Assembly: GCF_000969645.2 (NCBI RefSeq) | Contig: NZ_CP014222.1 | Location: 2,545,740-2,609,739 of the forward strand | Source of the DNA: Janthinobacterium sp. B9-8 | GTDB lineage: Bacteria > Pseudomonadota > Gammaproteobacteria > Burkholderiales > Chitinibacteraceae | Length of the DNA: 64,000 nt | Reading direction: 5' to 3' | In this document: positions 36,266-43,977 of the stretch, in pieces | Position numbering within the stretch: position 1 is the stretch's first letter | Layout: each line of letters starts with the position of its first letter | Notes under the pieces: model-generated | What the model saw: only the letters and a program-made list of their open reading frames with translations | Told to the model about the DNA's origin: nothing | Database searches by the model: none | Program-made: the position numbers and the translations under genes

Positions 36266-37144
36266 TCAAACCACAGTTTGGTAAATCAAAATTAAAGCAC
36301 CTGCACACGAATCTTTTTGCGGGCGCACCGTACTGGCTAAAAAAGCAGCGGGAATAAACGGGCGCAGCGCTTCAGATAAACCGCCACCACAAATGGCCAG
36401 CGGCAGATCAGGGTTGCGCTGACGTAAAGCACGGCCGATCTGCTCGATTTCCCCGCCTGCTTCTTGTAAAAATGCACGAGCATACTCATCACTCGCACCA
36501 AACTCCACCACCACGGGCGATAAAGAAGCACACTCGCCCTGCTTCATTTGCCCCATCCAGCTAAATACTTCAGCCTTGGTGTGGCCGGTAATGGCGAGCA
36601 ATTTACGGCCAAAATCCGTCACCGGGCGACGGCCATCTATCATGCGTTGTACATGATTAATCGCTTTAAGACCCAAAAATGCACCACTGCCTTCATCTGA
36701 AGTTGGAAACCCCCAGCCGCCCACCTCAAGCCGCTGACCATCAGGCAACCATGCCTCACCAATCGAGCCAGTACCAATAGCAATAATCCCGCCATGCTGG
36801 CCATTCGTTGCGCCCAGCAAAGTAGAAAAGCCGTCTGTTTCTACCACGATTCTGGCAAAGCCCGGATTCTTTTGTTTAAATTCTTCAGCCCAAACGGGGT
36901 TATGCACACCCGACATTCCCAAACCCAATGCACACTTCGCAAAATCCGGCTCAGCAATACCCAGTTTGGCAAAGCCTGCTTTAATGGCCTGCGTAATATG
37001 CAGCCAAGCTTTATCCACGCCCTGCCCCAGCGCGGATGCTGCCCCGTCGCTACGAACCATTTCTATGCCATCCAAGCCTGCAATACAAATACGCGTCCCT
37101 GTGCCGCCACCATCTACACCGATTAAATATTGAATCTTGCTCAT
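36266..37144 (-). CDS. Glucosamine/N-acetylglucosamine kinase (BadF/BadG family)
   Basis: A 292-residue ASKHA-fold kinase. GVDGGGTGTRICIAG (phosphate 1), GLGMSGVHN, GIIAIGTGSIGEAWL, GWGFPTSDEGSGAFLGL and CGGGLSEAL match the BadF/BcrA family members that phosphorylate GlcNAc or glucosamine. Three in-frame starts exist; 37144 (MSKIQYLIGVDGGG) fits family N-termini, with GAGAC upstream. It is the first gene of the unit before the GntR regulator. Exact substrate is inferred. Confidence 0.82.
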   Translation of the reverse strand: MSKIQYLIGVDGGGTGTRICIAGLDGIEMVRSDGAASALGQGVDKAWLHITQAIKAGFAKLGIAEPDFAKCALGLGMSGVHNPVWAEEFKQKNPGFARIVVETDGFSTLLGATNGQHGGIIAIGTGSIGEAWLPDGQRLEVGGWGFPTSDEGSGAFLGLKAINHVQRMIDGRRPVTDFGRKLLAITGHTKAEVFSWMGQMKQGECASLSPVVVEFGASDEYARAFLQEAGGEIEQIGRALRQRNPDLPLAICGGGLSEALRPFIPAAFLASTVRPQKDSCAGALILIYQTVV

Positions 37145-37197
37145 CTGGAGTCTCTTCATCTTGTTATGGTTTAATTTTAATACCAATGAAAACAATC

Positions 37198-37208
37198 TGG
37201 TAATACCA
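37198..37208. promoter_or_regulatory. Candidate GntR operator TGGTAATACCA
   Basis: A perfect 11-bp palindrome (TGGTA-A-TACCA) 53 bases upstream of the kinase start. A further TACCA half-site lies at 37181-37185. HutC-type regulators bind TGGT..ACCA-type sequences (known for NagR/DasR-like proteins), so this is a plausible operator for the regulator encoded next to it. The rest of 37209-37463 shows no feature. Confidence 0.55.
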
Positions 37209-37463
37209 ATTCAACATCCATAAACGGTGAAATCCGCTTAATTTTTACAGAAAACATGCAAAACAACGCCCTGCATGCCGTACCAATCTAGACAGAGCAC
37301 TAAACCATGTCAATGGCTTAAGCACGGTTTACTCTCGCTTTATACTGCTAAGCTTGTTATTTTTTAAATGAATCAATGCCTTATGGGCGCCATATGGCGA
37401 TGTGAGTGAATAGCAACGCACCATTGCCAGCGTGCATAGCCTTTGCGGCAAGAAACAGTAGCC

Positions 37464-37490
37464 AAAAAAAATGCCCGCTGATGCGGACAT
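37464..37490 (-). terminator. Intrinsic terminator after cysH
   Basis: ATGCCCGC (37471-37478) pairs with GCGGACAT (37483-37490) with one mismatch around TGAT. A run of seven A at 37464-37470 gives the T-run on the minus strand, five bases past the cysH stop. Confidence 0.75.
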
Positions 37491-37495
37491 TTTAT

Positions 37496-38179
37496 TTATT
37501 TTTTTACATGCAAACCACATTCTTTATTTTCCGGGTCTTCCCACCACCAGCGCCCTGCCCGCACATCCTCGCCCATAGAAATAGCGCGTGTACAGGGCTC
37601 ACAGCCAATCGAAGGGTAATGCTGATCATGCAAGGCGTTATACGGCACATTATTGTCACGCAAATACGCCCAGACTTCTTTTTCTGTCCACTCGATCAGC
37701 GGATTAAATTTTTCTAAACCATTCCCACTATCAAATTCCTGATTACCCAAATCAGTGCGCGTAGGCGATTGCTCACGGCGTAAACCAGTGACCCATGCGT
37801 TTTTACCCGCCAACGCACGCTTTAAAGGCTCCATTTTACGAATCTGGCAACAGGCTTTACGCAGCTCAATTGATTCATAAAAGGCGTTAATCCCGTGTTG
37901 GTTTACAAAACTTTCAGTGGCGCTTGTTTGCGGAAAAAACACCTGAATCGGGTGGCTTGGGTATTGCTCTGCAGATTTTTGCATCAGGGCATAGGTTTGC
38001 GCAGGCAAACGGCCGGTATCCAAGCTAAATATTTCAATGCCCACTTGATGCTTAGCGATTAAATCGGTGATCACCATATCTTCTGCACCCAATGAATTAG
38101 CAAATACGGCAGGGCTATATTCATCGGCGATTTTGTGCAGCAATGCAATCGTCTCGGCTAGTTTCTCTTCAAAGCTCAT
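37496..38179 (-). CDS. cysH: Adenylylsulfate (APS) reductase, Fe-S type
   Basis: A 227-residue enzyme reducing activated sulfate to sulfite with thioredoxin. The cysteine pairs Cys110/Cys111 (RKACCQIRKMEPL) and Cys193/Cys196 (GCEPCTR) bind a [4Fe-4S] cluster and mark the APS-specific branch rather than the PAPS-specific enzyme. The active cysteine is Cys221 (KECGLH). The nucleotide motif SLGAEDMV is present. The start at 38179 has AAGGAG 6 bases upstream; an in-frame ATG five codons earlier is less likely. It lies 15 bp after the TauE-like gene. CysB, encoded divergently, is the expected activator. Confidence 0.93.
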   Translation of the reverse strand: MSFEEKLAETIALLHKIADEYSPAVFANSLGAEDMVITDLIAKHQVGIEIFSLDTGRLPAQTYALMQKSAEQYPSHPIQVFFPQTSATESFVNQHGINAFYESIELRKACCQIRKMEPLKRALAGKNAWVTGLRREQSPTRTDLGNQEFDSGNGLEKFNPLIEWTEKEVWAYLRDNNVPYNALHDQHYPSIGCEPCTRAISMGEDVRAGRWWWEDPENKECGLHVKK

Positions 38180-38194
38180 CTCTTGCTCCTTCAC

Positions 38195-38971
38195 TCAAAA
38201 TACCAGCTTACCGCCAATCATCACTAACATCACCGCCAAACAGGGGCGCAGTACTGATTCCGGAATCCGGCCAGTTAAATGGCTACCAAAGTAAATGCCC
38301 GGTAAAGAGCCTATTAATAAATACATCAGCAGATGCCAATCAATATTGCCAAGACCCGCATGACCAAGCCCAGCCACGAGGGTGAGCGGCACTGCGTGTG
38401 CAATCTCTGTACCCACCAGACGCGAAGTTGAAATCAAGGGATAAAGCAGAAATAAAGCCACCGTACCCAAAGCCCCTGCACCAATCGATGTGAGCGTCAC
38501 AATCACGCCCAAAAACAAGCCGACCAGCACAGTCACGGCATTAAGCTTACGAGGAGGTAAATGAAACCACGATGAGGCGTGGCGATGCCCCCATTTTAAG
38601 AGCTGAGGCTTAAAAATAATGGCAACCGCAGTTAAAAGTAGTGCTACGCCCAAGCCCTGTTTAATCAGTGAATTAACTACGCTTAAATCAGAATGCAGAT
38701 TACGCAACACTAACAAGGTAAGCAGCGCTGCGGGCACACTGCCTGCGGCCAGCCAGCCGGTAATCTTCCAATCAATATTTTTCTTTTTATGATGAACAAA
38801 AATACCGCTGCCCTTGGTAATAGCGGCGTAGAGCAAATCCGTGCCTACCGCCGTGGCCGGGCTAATCCCGAACCAGAGCAAAATGGGCGTCATTAATGAG
38901 CCGCCCCCTACTCCTGTCATACCGACAATAAAGCCCACCAACAGCCCAGCGACGATATATCCGAATTCCAT
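38195..38971 (-). CDS. TauE/SafE-family sulfite/sulfonate exporter
   Basis: A 258-residue membrane protein with about eight hydrophobic segments of the DUF81/TauE family. It has the repeated glycine-rich motifs GLLVGFIVGMTGVGGGSLMTP (near the start) and VTLTSIGAGALGTVALFLLYP. The position directly upstream of cysH and divergent from cysB points to sulfite or organosulfur handling in the assimilatory pathway. The start at 38971 (MEFGYIVAG) fits the membrane topology. Substrate inferred from neighbours only. Confidence 0.85.
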   Translation of the reverse strand: MEFGYIVAGLLVGFIVGMTGVGGGSLMTPILLWFGISPATAVGTDLLYAAITKGSGIFVHHKKKNIDWKITGWLAAGSVPAALLTLLVLRNLHSDLSVVNSLIKQGLGVALLLTAVAIIFKPQLLKWGHRHASSWFHLPPRKLNAVTVLVGLFLGVIVTLTSIGAGALGTVALFLLYPLISTSRLVGTEIAHAVPLTLVAGLGHAGLGNIDWHLLMYLLIGSLPGIYFGSHLTGRIPESVLRPCLAVMLVMIGGKLVF

Positions 38972-39091
38972 GATGTCGCCCAATATCTAAATAGTTCGCC
39001 AGCATAGCAACTCGTTTTATAATTCCATAGACGAATATGTTAAGATTTTATACGAATGGGTTATTAGATAATTTTTGTGAAAGGATTTGCC

Positions 39092-40027
39092 ATGAAGTTG
39101 CAACAGCTGCGCTATCTAGTGGAAGTGGCTAAACAGGGCCTGAATGTCTCTGAAGCCGCCGAGAAGCTCCACACCTCCCAACCTGGCATTTCCAAGCAAA
39201 TTCGCCTATTAGAAGACGAGCTGGGTGTGCAAATTTTTATCCGCAACGGCAAGCGTGTTGTGGATGTAACCGCACCGGGCAAAGAAATCTTGCGTATTTC
39301 CGAGCGCATGCTGATGCAAGCGCAAAACTTAAAGCGCATCGGTGAAGACTTTGTGAATGTGGAAGGCGGCAGCCTCACCATCGCCACTACGCACACTCAG
39401 GCACGCTACGCCCTGCCCGCTACCATTCATAATTTTATGCTGCGCTACCCCAAGGTGCGCTTATCCATTAAGCAAGGCAGCCCAACCCAGATCAGTGAAA
39501 TGGTCGTAGAAGGCGCGGCCGATATTGCGATTGCCACCGAAGGGATCGATCATTACTCCGAGCTGGCGATGCTTGATTGCTATAACTGGAACCGCAGCAT
39601 TGTGGTGCCTGTGGGCCACCCGCTCACCCAGCTTGATCGCCCCATTACGCTAGAAGACGTCGCGGCCTGGCCACTAATTACTTACGATTTTGCCTTTGCA
39701 GGGCGCAATAAAATCAATCAGGCTTTTGAATCGCGTGGCCTCACACCCAATGTGGTGCTTACCGCCATTGATTCAGACGTCATCAAAACCTATGTAGCTC
39801 TTGAGCTGGGTATCGGCATTCTGGCAACCATGGCATTTGAAGCAGATCGTGATCAGCAGCTTGTTGCCATCGATGCCTCACACTTATTTAATGAATCCAC
39901 CACCCGCATCGGGATTCGCAAAGACGCCTATTTACGTGGCTATGCCTACGACTTTATCGAACTATTCGCCCCACATCTCAGCCGTAAAGTAGTCCAAGCT
40001 GCCTTGATGTGTGATAGCGAAGAGTAA
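39092..40027 (+). CDS. cysB: LysR-family cysteine regulon activator CysB
   Basis: A 311-residue LysR-type regulator. The N-terminal helix-turn-helix (MKLQQLRYLVEVAKQGLNVSEAAEKLHTSQPGISKQIRLLE, about 1-41) and core SLTIATTHTQARYALP, IKQGSPTQI and ELGIGILATMAF are CysB hallmarks (inducer N-acetylserine). The start has AAAGGA about 9 bases upstream. It is divergent from TauE-cysH with a 120-bp gap that should contain its operator. Confidence 0.94.
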   Translation: MKLQQLRYLVEVAKQGLNVSEAAEKLHTSQPGISKQIRLLEDELGVQIFIRNGKRVVDVTAPGKEILRISERMLMQAQNLKRIGEDFVNVEGGSLTIATTHTQARYALPATIHNFMLRYPKVRLSIKQGSPTQISEMVVEGAADIAIATEGIDHYSELAMLDCYNWNRSIVVPVGHPLTQLDRPITLEDVAAWPLITYDFAFAGRNKINQAFESRGLTPNVVLTAIDSDVIKTYVALELGIGILATMAFEADRDQQLVAIDASHLFNESTTRIGIRKDAYLRGYAYDFIELFAPHLSRKVVQAALMCDSEE

Positions 40028-40030
40028 TGA

Positions 40031-40058
40031 TATAGGGCGGGTAAACCCCGCCCTATAA
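40031..40058. terminator. Palindromic repeat acting as cysB terminator
   Basis: TATAGGGCGGG pairs with CCCGCCCTATA around TAAAC, beginning three bases after the cysB stop. It is a REP-like unit of the GGGCGGGT family and could terminate transcription, although no strong T-run follows. Confidence 0.6.
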
Positions 40059-40111
40059 ACAGCCTTTTTAATAAAGCCCACCTCTTATTCGCTAGCCCAT
40101 CGTCTCCTCTC

Positions 40112-40930
40112 ATGCAGCCATTCAGCTCCCCCGAAAAATACGCCCTGTTAAGCGCGCTCTCTGATCTGGAATCTGGCTCGGTGCGGCAATGGTTTTTTCT
40201 GGAGCTGGCCGCACTAGAGACAAAAGGGCCACGCTCTAAACGCGCCCGGTGCTGGATTTTTTTATTGCCAAAGCTGGGGCCTGCACTGCTTGCCCCACTC
40301 CTTATCAAGCGTGGCATACAGGGTGCGGCGCTTTACCTGCCTGCGGCCCGGCACCGGTTTGATCTCATCCGCCAAAGCTTAAATGATGCGCTGCTACTAG
40401 CCATTAGCCTGCTCGCTCTGCTGGCGGGCTTTGATCGCCTCACCGCCTCTTTGCAATTTGCGCTCTGGCTGCTGGCCATCTGTGGCGCAGCTTGGCAAAT
40501 CTGGCGCACCCGCAGCACACTGGCGGTTAACACCGCCGATAACACCCTGCCCGGTGCAGAAGCCAGCCTTGGCCTTTACGGCATTTTAATAGCAAAAGAA
40601 ATCGACCCGTCTCTTGCCCAGCGCCTCATTAAAGACTTGCGCCAGGACATCAGCAGCCATTTGGCCGCATTACAAAACCAGCTACCAGAGTTGGCCCCTG
40701 CCACAGGCACACCTTATGCACAGGCATTTAAAGCCATCAGCTGGTTTATCCCCCTGCTGCCCTCCGCATGGCTACTGGGCTTTATGCCCGCCGCTTGGGG
40801 ATGGATCATTTGCTGCCTGCTGCTGATCACCCTGTCCTACCTCATCAATCGTCAATGGCAAACCCCGGCCCTGCTCGCACTCAGCGGCCTTTGCGTTTAT
40901 GCACTGGCCAAACTGGCGCATTGGTTATAA
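40112..40930 (+). CDS. Uncharacterised inner-membrane protein
   Basis: A 272-residue protein. A cytoplasmic, charged N-terminus (about 1-45) leads to a hydrophobic pair around residues 88-130. A soluble helical segment follows (about 150-205, KEIDPSLAQRLIKDLRQDI), then three membrane segments near 210-272. No family recognised. It precedes the GbsR-type regulator by 89 bp in the same direction and may belong to that locus or be independent. Confidence 0.65.
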   Translation: MQPFSSPEKYALLSALSDLESGSVRQWFFLELAALETKGPRSKRARCWIFLLPKLGPALLAPLLIKRGIQGAALYLPAARHRFDLIRQSLNDALLLAISLLALLAGFDRLTASLQFALWLLAICGAAWQIWRTRSTLAVNTADNTLPGAEASLGLYGILIAKEIDPSLAQRLIKDLRQDISSHLAALQNQLPELAPATGTPYAQAFKAISWFIPLLPSAWLLGFMPAAWGWIICCLLLITLSYLINRQWQTPALLALSGLCVYALAKLAHWL

Positions 40931-40987
40931 GCAGCTAAGCCACATTCCTCTACATTTCACTTGCATTCCATCTCCATTCGGCGTCTA

Positions 40988-41007
40988 ATTTCTCTAAATA
41001 CAGAAAT
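40988..41007. promoter_or_regulatory. Candidate operator, copy 1 (ATTTCTCTAAATACAGAAAT)
   Basis: A 20-bp interrupted palindrome (ATTTCT-8-AGAAAT) that ends 12 bases before the ATG of the GbsR-type regulator gene. The same sequence with three central changes stands exactly 12 bases before another start in this cluster (42080-42099). Both are followed by AAAGGAAA. A binding site for the encoded regulator is the simplest explanation. Confidence 0.65.
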
Positions 41008-41019
41008 AAAGGAAATAGC

Positions 41020-41565
41020 ATGAAGCTCAGCCCAACTATGGAGAAATACATCGTTCACTGGGGCGAGATGGGAACGAAATGGGGCGTGAACCGCAGCGTA
41101 GCCCAAATTCATGCCCTGCTGTTTCTGGTCAACAAACCACTAAATGCAGAAGAGATTGTTGAAACACTCGGGGTTGCCAGATCCAACGTCAGCAATAGCC
41201 TGAAAGAATTACAAAGCTGGGGGCTGATTAAAGTGCAGCAGGAAATGGGCGATCGGCGAGATCATTTTGTTGCCCTGCAAGATGTGTGGGAAATCTTCCG
41301 TGTGATCACCGAAGAGCGCAAAAAGCGCGAGCTGGATCCCACACTGATCGTGCTGCGCCAATGTGCCATTGAAGCCGAAACCGACACCGAAATCGAAGCC
41401 GCCACCCGAGTCAAAATGGATCAGGTGCTGGAATTTTTAGAAGTGCTACTACATGGCTACGATGACTTTAAAAACCTGCCACCCAGCGTATTGATCAAGC
41501 TATTAAAAATGGGCGGAAAAATAGGCCAGCTGGCGGCGATGTTTGGCAAAGATGAAGAGAAGTAA
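41020..41565 (+). CDS. GbsR/MarR-type transcriptional regulator
   Basis: A 181-residue winged-helix regulator. The sequence IVHWGEMGTKWGVNRSVAQIHALLFL (about 11-36) is the typical GbsR-like opening. The recognition helix is near LGVARSNVSNSLKELQSWGLI (about 58-78), the wing at QEMGDRRDHFVA. A C-terminal helical dimerisation region follows. AAAGGAAA lies upstream. A palindrome overlapping the -10/leader region suggests autoregulation. It appears to control the downstream SDR-DoxX cluster. Confidence 0.82.
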   Translation: MKLSPTMEKYIVHWGEMGTKWGVNRSVAQIHALLFLVNKPLNAEEIVETLGVARSNVSNSLKELQSWGLIKVQQEMGDRRDHFVALQDVWEIFRVITEERKKRELDPTLIVLRQCAIEAETDTEIEAATRVKMDQVLEFLEVLLHGYDDFKNLPPSVLIKLLKMGGKIGQLAAMFGKDEEK

Positions 41566-41675
41566 TGGGCGTGTAGATCAATCAAAACGCCATCTTTTAA
41601 GAAGCAAAATGTTGGATGGACACAGCGTGCCCACCCTACAAGGCAACATATCATCAATGAATAAGGAGCAGCACC

Positions 41676-42065
41676 ATGCCACGCTACGAGTTATTTTATG
41701 ATCACGCCTGCCCGATGTGCCGCTTTGAAATGCTTAGGCTTAAACAACGCGATATCAAGCAGTGCTTTACCCTGATTGATATCAGCTCAGCCGATTTTGA
41801 TGCCAGTAGTGCGGCAGCCAGCTTGCTAGAGATGCAAACTTTATTGCATATCCGCCGGGATGACGGTCAGATTTTAGTCGGCATCGATGCCATTGCCGCG
41901 CTCTATCAAGCCATAGGCCGCGATTGGTGGACAGGGCCTTTAAAATGGCAGGCAACACGCGGGATATCTGCCTGGATTTACTCACGCATCGCCCGTCATC
42001 GTTACCGTATCAGCGTTTGGCTCGGTTTTACTGCGAAGTGCGATAGCAAATCTTGCCGGATTTAA
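41676..42065 (+). CDS. DCC1-like thiol-disulfide protein (DUF393)
   Basis: A 129-residue thioredoxin-related protein. LFYDHACPMCRFEM (about 6-19) carries the CxxC motif (CPMC) of the DCC family, and the central GIDAIAALYQAIG segment is also typical. No signal peptide, so probably cytosolic. AAGGAG is 8 bases upstream. Located between the regulator and the SDR-DoxX fusion; role in the cluster unknown but a redox function is likely (inference from the CxxC). Confidence 0.8.
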   Translation: MPRYELFYDHACPMCRFEMLRLKQRDIKQCFTLIDISSADFDASSAAASLLEMQTLLHIRRDDGQILVGIDAIAALYQAIGRDWWTGPLKWQATRGISAWIYSRIARHRYRISVWLGFTAKCDSKSCRI

Positions 42066-42079
42066 ACATTTACCTATTT

Positions 42080-42099
42080 ATTTCTCTTATTACAGAAAT
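42080..42099. promoter_or_regulatory. Candidate operator, copy 2 (ATTTCTCTTATTACAGAAAT)
   Basis: Identical arms to the element at 40988-41007, the same 20-bp length and exactly 12 bases to the next ATG. It lies before the SDR-DoxX gene and predicts co-regulation of that gene, and perhaps all genes to 48683, by the GbsR-type protein. Confidence 0.65.
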
Positions 42100-42111
42100 A
42101 AAGGAAACACA

Positions 42112-43371
42112 ATGAACATCTTACTACTCGGCCATGGCCTCATTGGCAGCCATCTGAGAGATGTGCTGCTAGTGCGAGGCCATCAAGTACGCTTACTCAG
42201 CCGCCATGCTCTGGCCCATGCTGAATGCGAAGTGATACAGGGCGATTTTGCGGCGCTGCAAAACGCGGCAGACTGGCTGCCGCTCTTAGATGGTATCGAT
42301 ACCGTGATTAACACGGTGGGGATTTTTGCTGAGTCGGCTGGGCAATCTTTTACGGCTTTGCATCTTGCAGCACCACAGGCGCTCTTTGCTGCCTGCGAGG
42401 CCAGCAAAGTCAAAAAAGTGATTCATCTATCCGCATTGGGTGCCGCAGCGGATGCACCGACGGCCTACTGGCGCAGCAAGGGGCTGGGGGATGCGGCCTT
42501 ACAGCAATCAAAGCTGAACTGGACCATCGTTCGCCCCTCATTAATTTATGCGCCGGATGGGGTGAGCAGCCGCGCTTTTTGCACCTTAGCCAGCCTGCCC
42601 CTGCTGCCCAATTTACAAGGCGTGGGCAAAGTACAGCCTGTGCATTTGCAGGATGTTTTAGCGCTACTGATCAAGCTGGTCGAGCAGCCTGTAGCGCAGC
42701 AGCAAATCATCAATGCCGTTGGCCCACAAGCCATGCCGCTTACGACCTGGTGGCAGCAGCTCAGGCAGGGAATGGGTTTGGGCCGTGCGATCACCCTGCC
42801 TGTTGCTGCATGCTTACAGAATATTGCGGCTAAATCGGCTCTGTTACCACTGTTTCAGCCCGATAGCCTGACCATGCTGCGGGCTGGTAATTGCAGCGAT
42901 GCCGACACTTTTTCGGCAATCTTAGGCCGTGCCCCGCAAGCCGCCAAGCCAGTAAACGGCATAGCACGGGATGCCTTGCTCGGCTGGCTGCTACCGCTGC
43001 TTAAATTATCAATGGCCCTAGTTTGGCTTGGCACCGCGGCAGTCTGCTTATGGGCATGGCCACGGGCAGATAGCTATCAGCTACTGGCCGATGTAGGCAT
43101 TCCCGGCAACTGGCAGCCGCTGCTTTTTTACGGATCGGTAGCGATGGATAGCTTGTTTGGGCTGCTGTGCTTGCTGGATTTGCTGGGCGTACAAACACGC
43201 AGCTGGCGCTTGCAATGGCTGCTGGTATTGGCTTACAGCATCATTATCGCCATCAAACTGCCACAGTTTTTATGGCACCCCTTTGGCCCGCTGCTTAAAA
43301 ACCTACCCATCATGGCGCTGCTACTGATGCTGGATTTGCTTTCACCAAGCAAGACAAAACCCAAATCTTGA
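42112..43371 (+). CDS. SDR (NAD-binding) domain fused to DoxX-like membrane domain
   Basis: A 419-residue fusion. Residues 1 to about 290 form an atypical short-chain dehydrogenase (LLLGHGLIGSHLRDVLL dinucleotide loop; VIHLSALGAAADAPTAYWRSKGLGD with a YxxxK-like YWRSK). Residues about 290-419 contain four membrane segments and resemble DoxX-like proteins. AAAGGAAA upstream. The stop codon and last codons (KTKPKS) lie within a dispersed repeat (AAACCCAAATCTTGAACC), which means a repeat insertion reset the C-terminus. Substrate unknown. Confidence 0.82.
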   Translation: MNILLLGHGLIGSHLRDVLLVRGHQVRLLSRHALAHAECEVIQGDFAALQNAADWLPLLDGIDTVINTVGIFAESAGQSFTALHLAAPQALFAACEASKVKKVIHLSALGAAADAPTAYWRSKGLGDAALQQSKLNWTIVRPSLIYAPDGVSSRAFCTLASLPLLPNLQGVGKVQPVHLQDVLALLIKLVEQPVAQQQIINAVGPQAMPLTTWWQQLRQGMGLGRAITLPVAACLQNIAAKSALLPLFQPDSLTMLRAGNCSDADTFSAILGRAPQAAKPVNGIARDALLGWLLPLLKLSMALVWLGTAAVCLWAWPRADSYQLLADVGIPGNWQPLLFYGSVAMDSLFGLLCLLDLLGVQTRSWRLQWLLVLAYSIIIAIKLPQFLWHPFGPLLKNLPIMALLLMLDLLSPSKTKPKS

Positions 43372-43400
43372 ACCACGGAGAAAACCAAGGGCTTAAATCG
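43357..43400 (+). repeat. AACCACGGAG repeat overlapping a gene end
   Basis: AAAACCCAAATCTTGAACCA, then CGGAGAAAACCAAGGG, matches the copy at 24519-24580. Its TGA is the stop codon of the SDR-DoxX gene. Confidence 0.7.
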
Positions 43401-43486
43401 AAATCAGCAACACTTGATCCGCATCAGTCAGTCTTCTCTGCAAATAAAAACACGTTTTACAAAAAATCTTAACGAGGCAAAGCAAA

Positions 43487-43954
43487 ATGGATTACTACCT
43501 GACTTTCAAACTGCTACATATTTTGTCCGCCACGCTGATGTTTGGCACGGGCCTTGGCACGGCGTTTTATATGTTTGTGACCAATCGCAGTGGCAATGTG
43601 CAAGCCATTGCCGTGGTTTCCCGCTGGGTAGTACGGGCGGATTGGTTATTTACCACGCCTGCCGTGATTTTTCAGCCCATCTCGGGATTGCTGATGGCGC
43701 ACTGGTTGGGCTATCCACTGACGGCAAACTGGCTATGGATTTCGATGGCGCTTTACGCCCTCACCGGCGCTTGTTGGCTGCCGGTGGTATGGATTCAACT
43801 CAAAATGCGCGATATGGCGCAAATCGCCGCCAAAGAAAATACCGAGCTACCCGCAAGCTACTGGCGCTATGAACGGATCTGGACAGCGCTTGGTTTCCCC
43901 GCCTTTATCAGCCTGATCGTGGTGTATTGGTTGATGGTAAATAAACCTTTTTGA
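43487..43954 (+). CDS. DUF2269 membrane protein
   Basis: A 155-residue inner-membrane protein with four hydrophobic segments. The first carries KLLHILSATLMFGTGLGTAFY with a histidine inside the membrane helix, then VSRWVVRADWLFTTPAVIFQP, WLWISMALYALTG and a final helix. These patterns match DUF2269. The histidines could bind heme or quinone, but that is speculation. Preceded by a GAGG site. It lies between SDR-DoxX and the TIGR01777 fusion. Confidence 0.82.
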   Translation: MDYYLTFKLLHILSATLMFGTGLGTAFYMFVTNRSGNVQAIAVVSRWVVRADWLFTTPAVIFQPISGLLMAHWLGYPLTANWLWISMALYALTGACWLPVVWIQLKMRDMAQIAAKENTELPASYWRYERIWTALGFPAFISLIVVYWLMVNKPF

Positions 43955-43977
43955 TCGCAGCTTATAAGGGGTAAATC

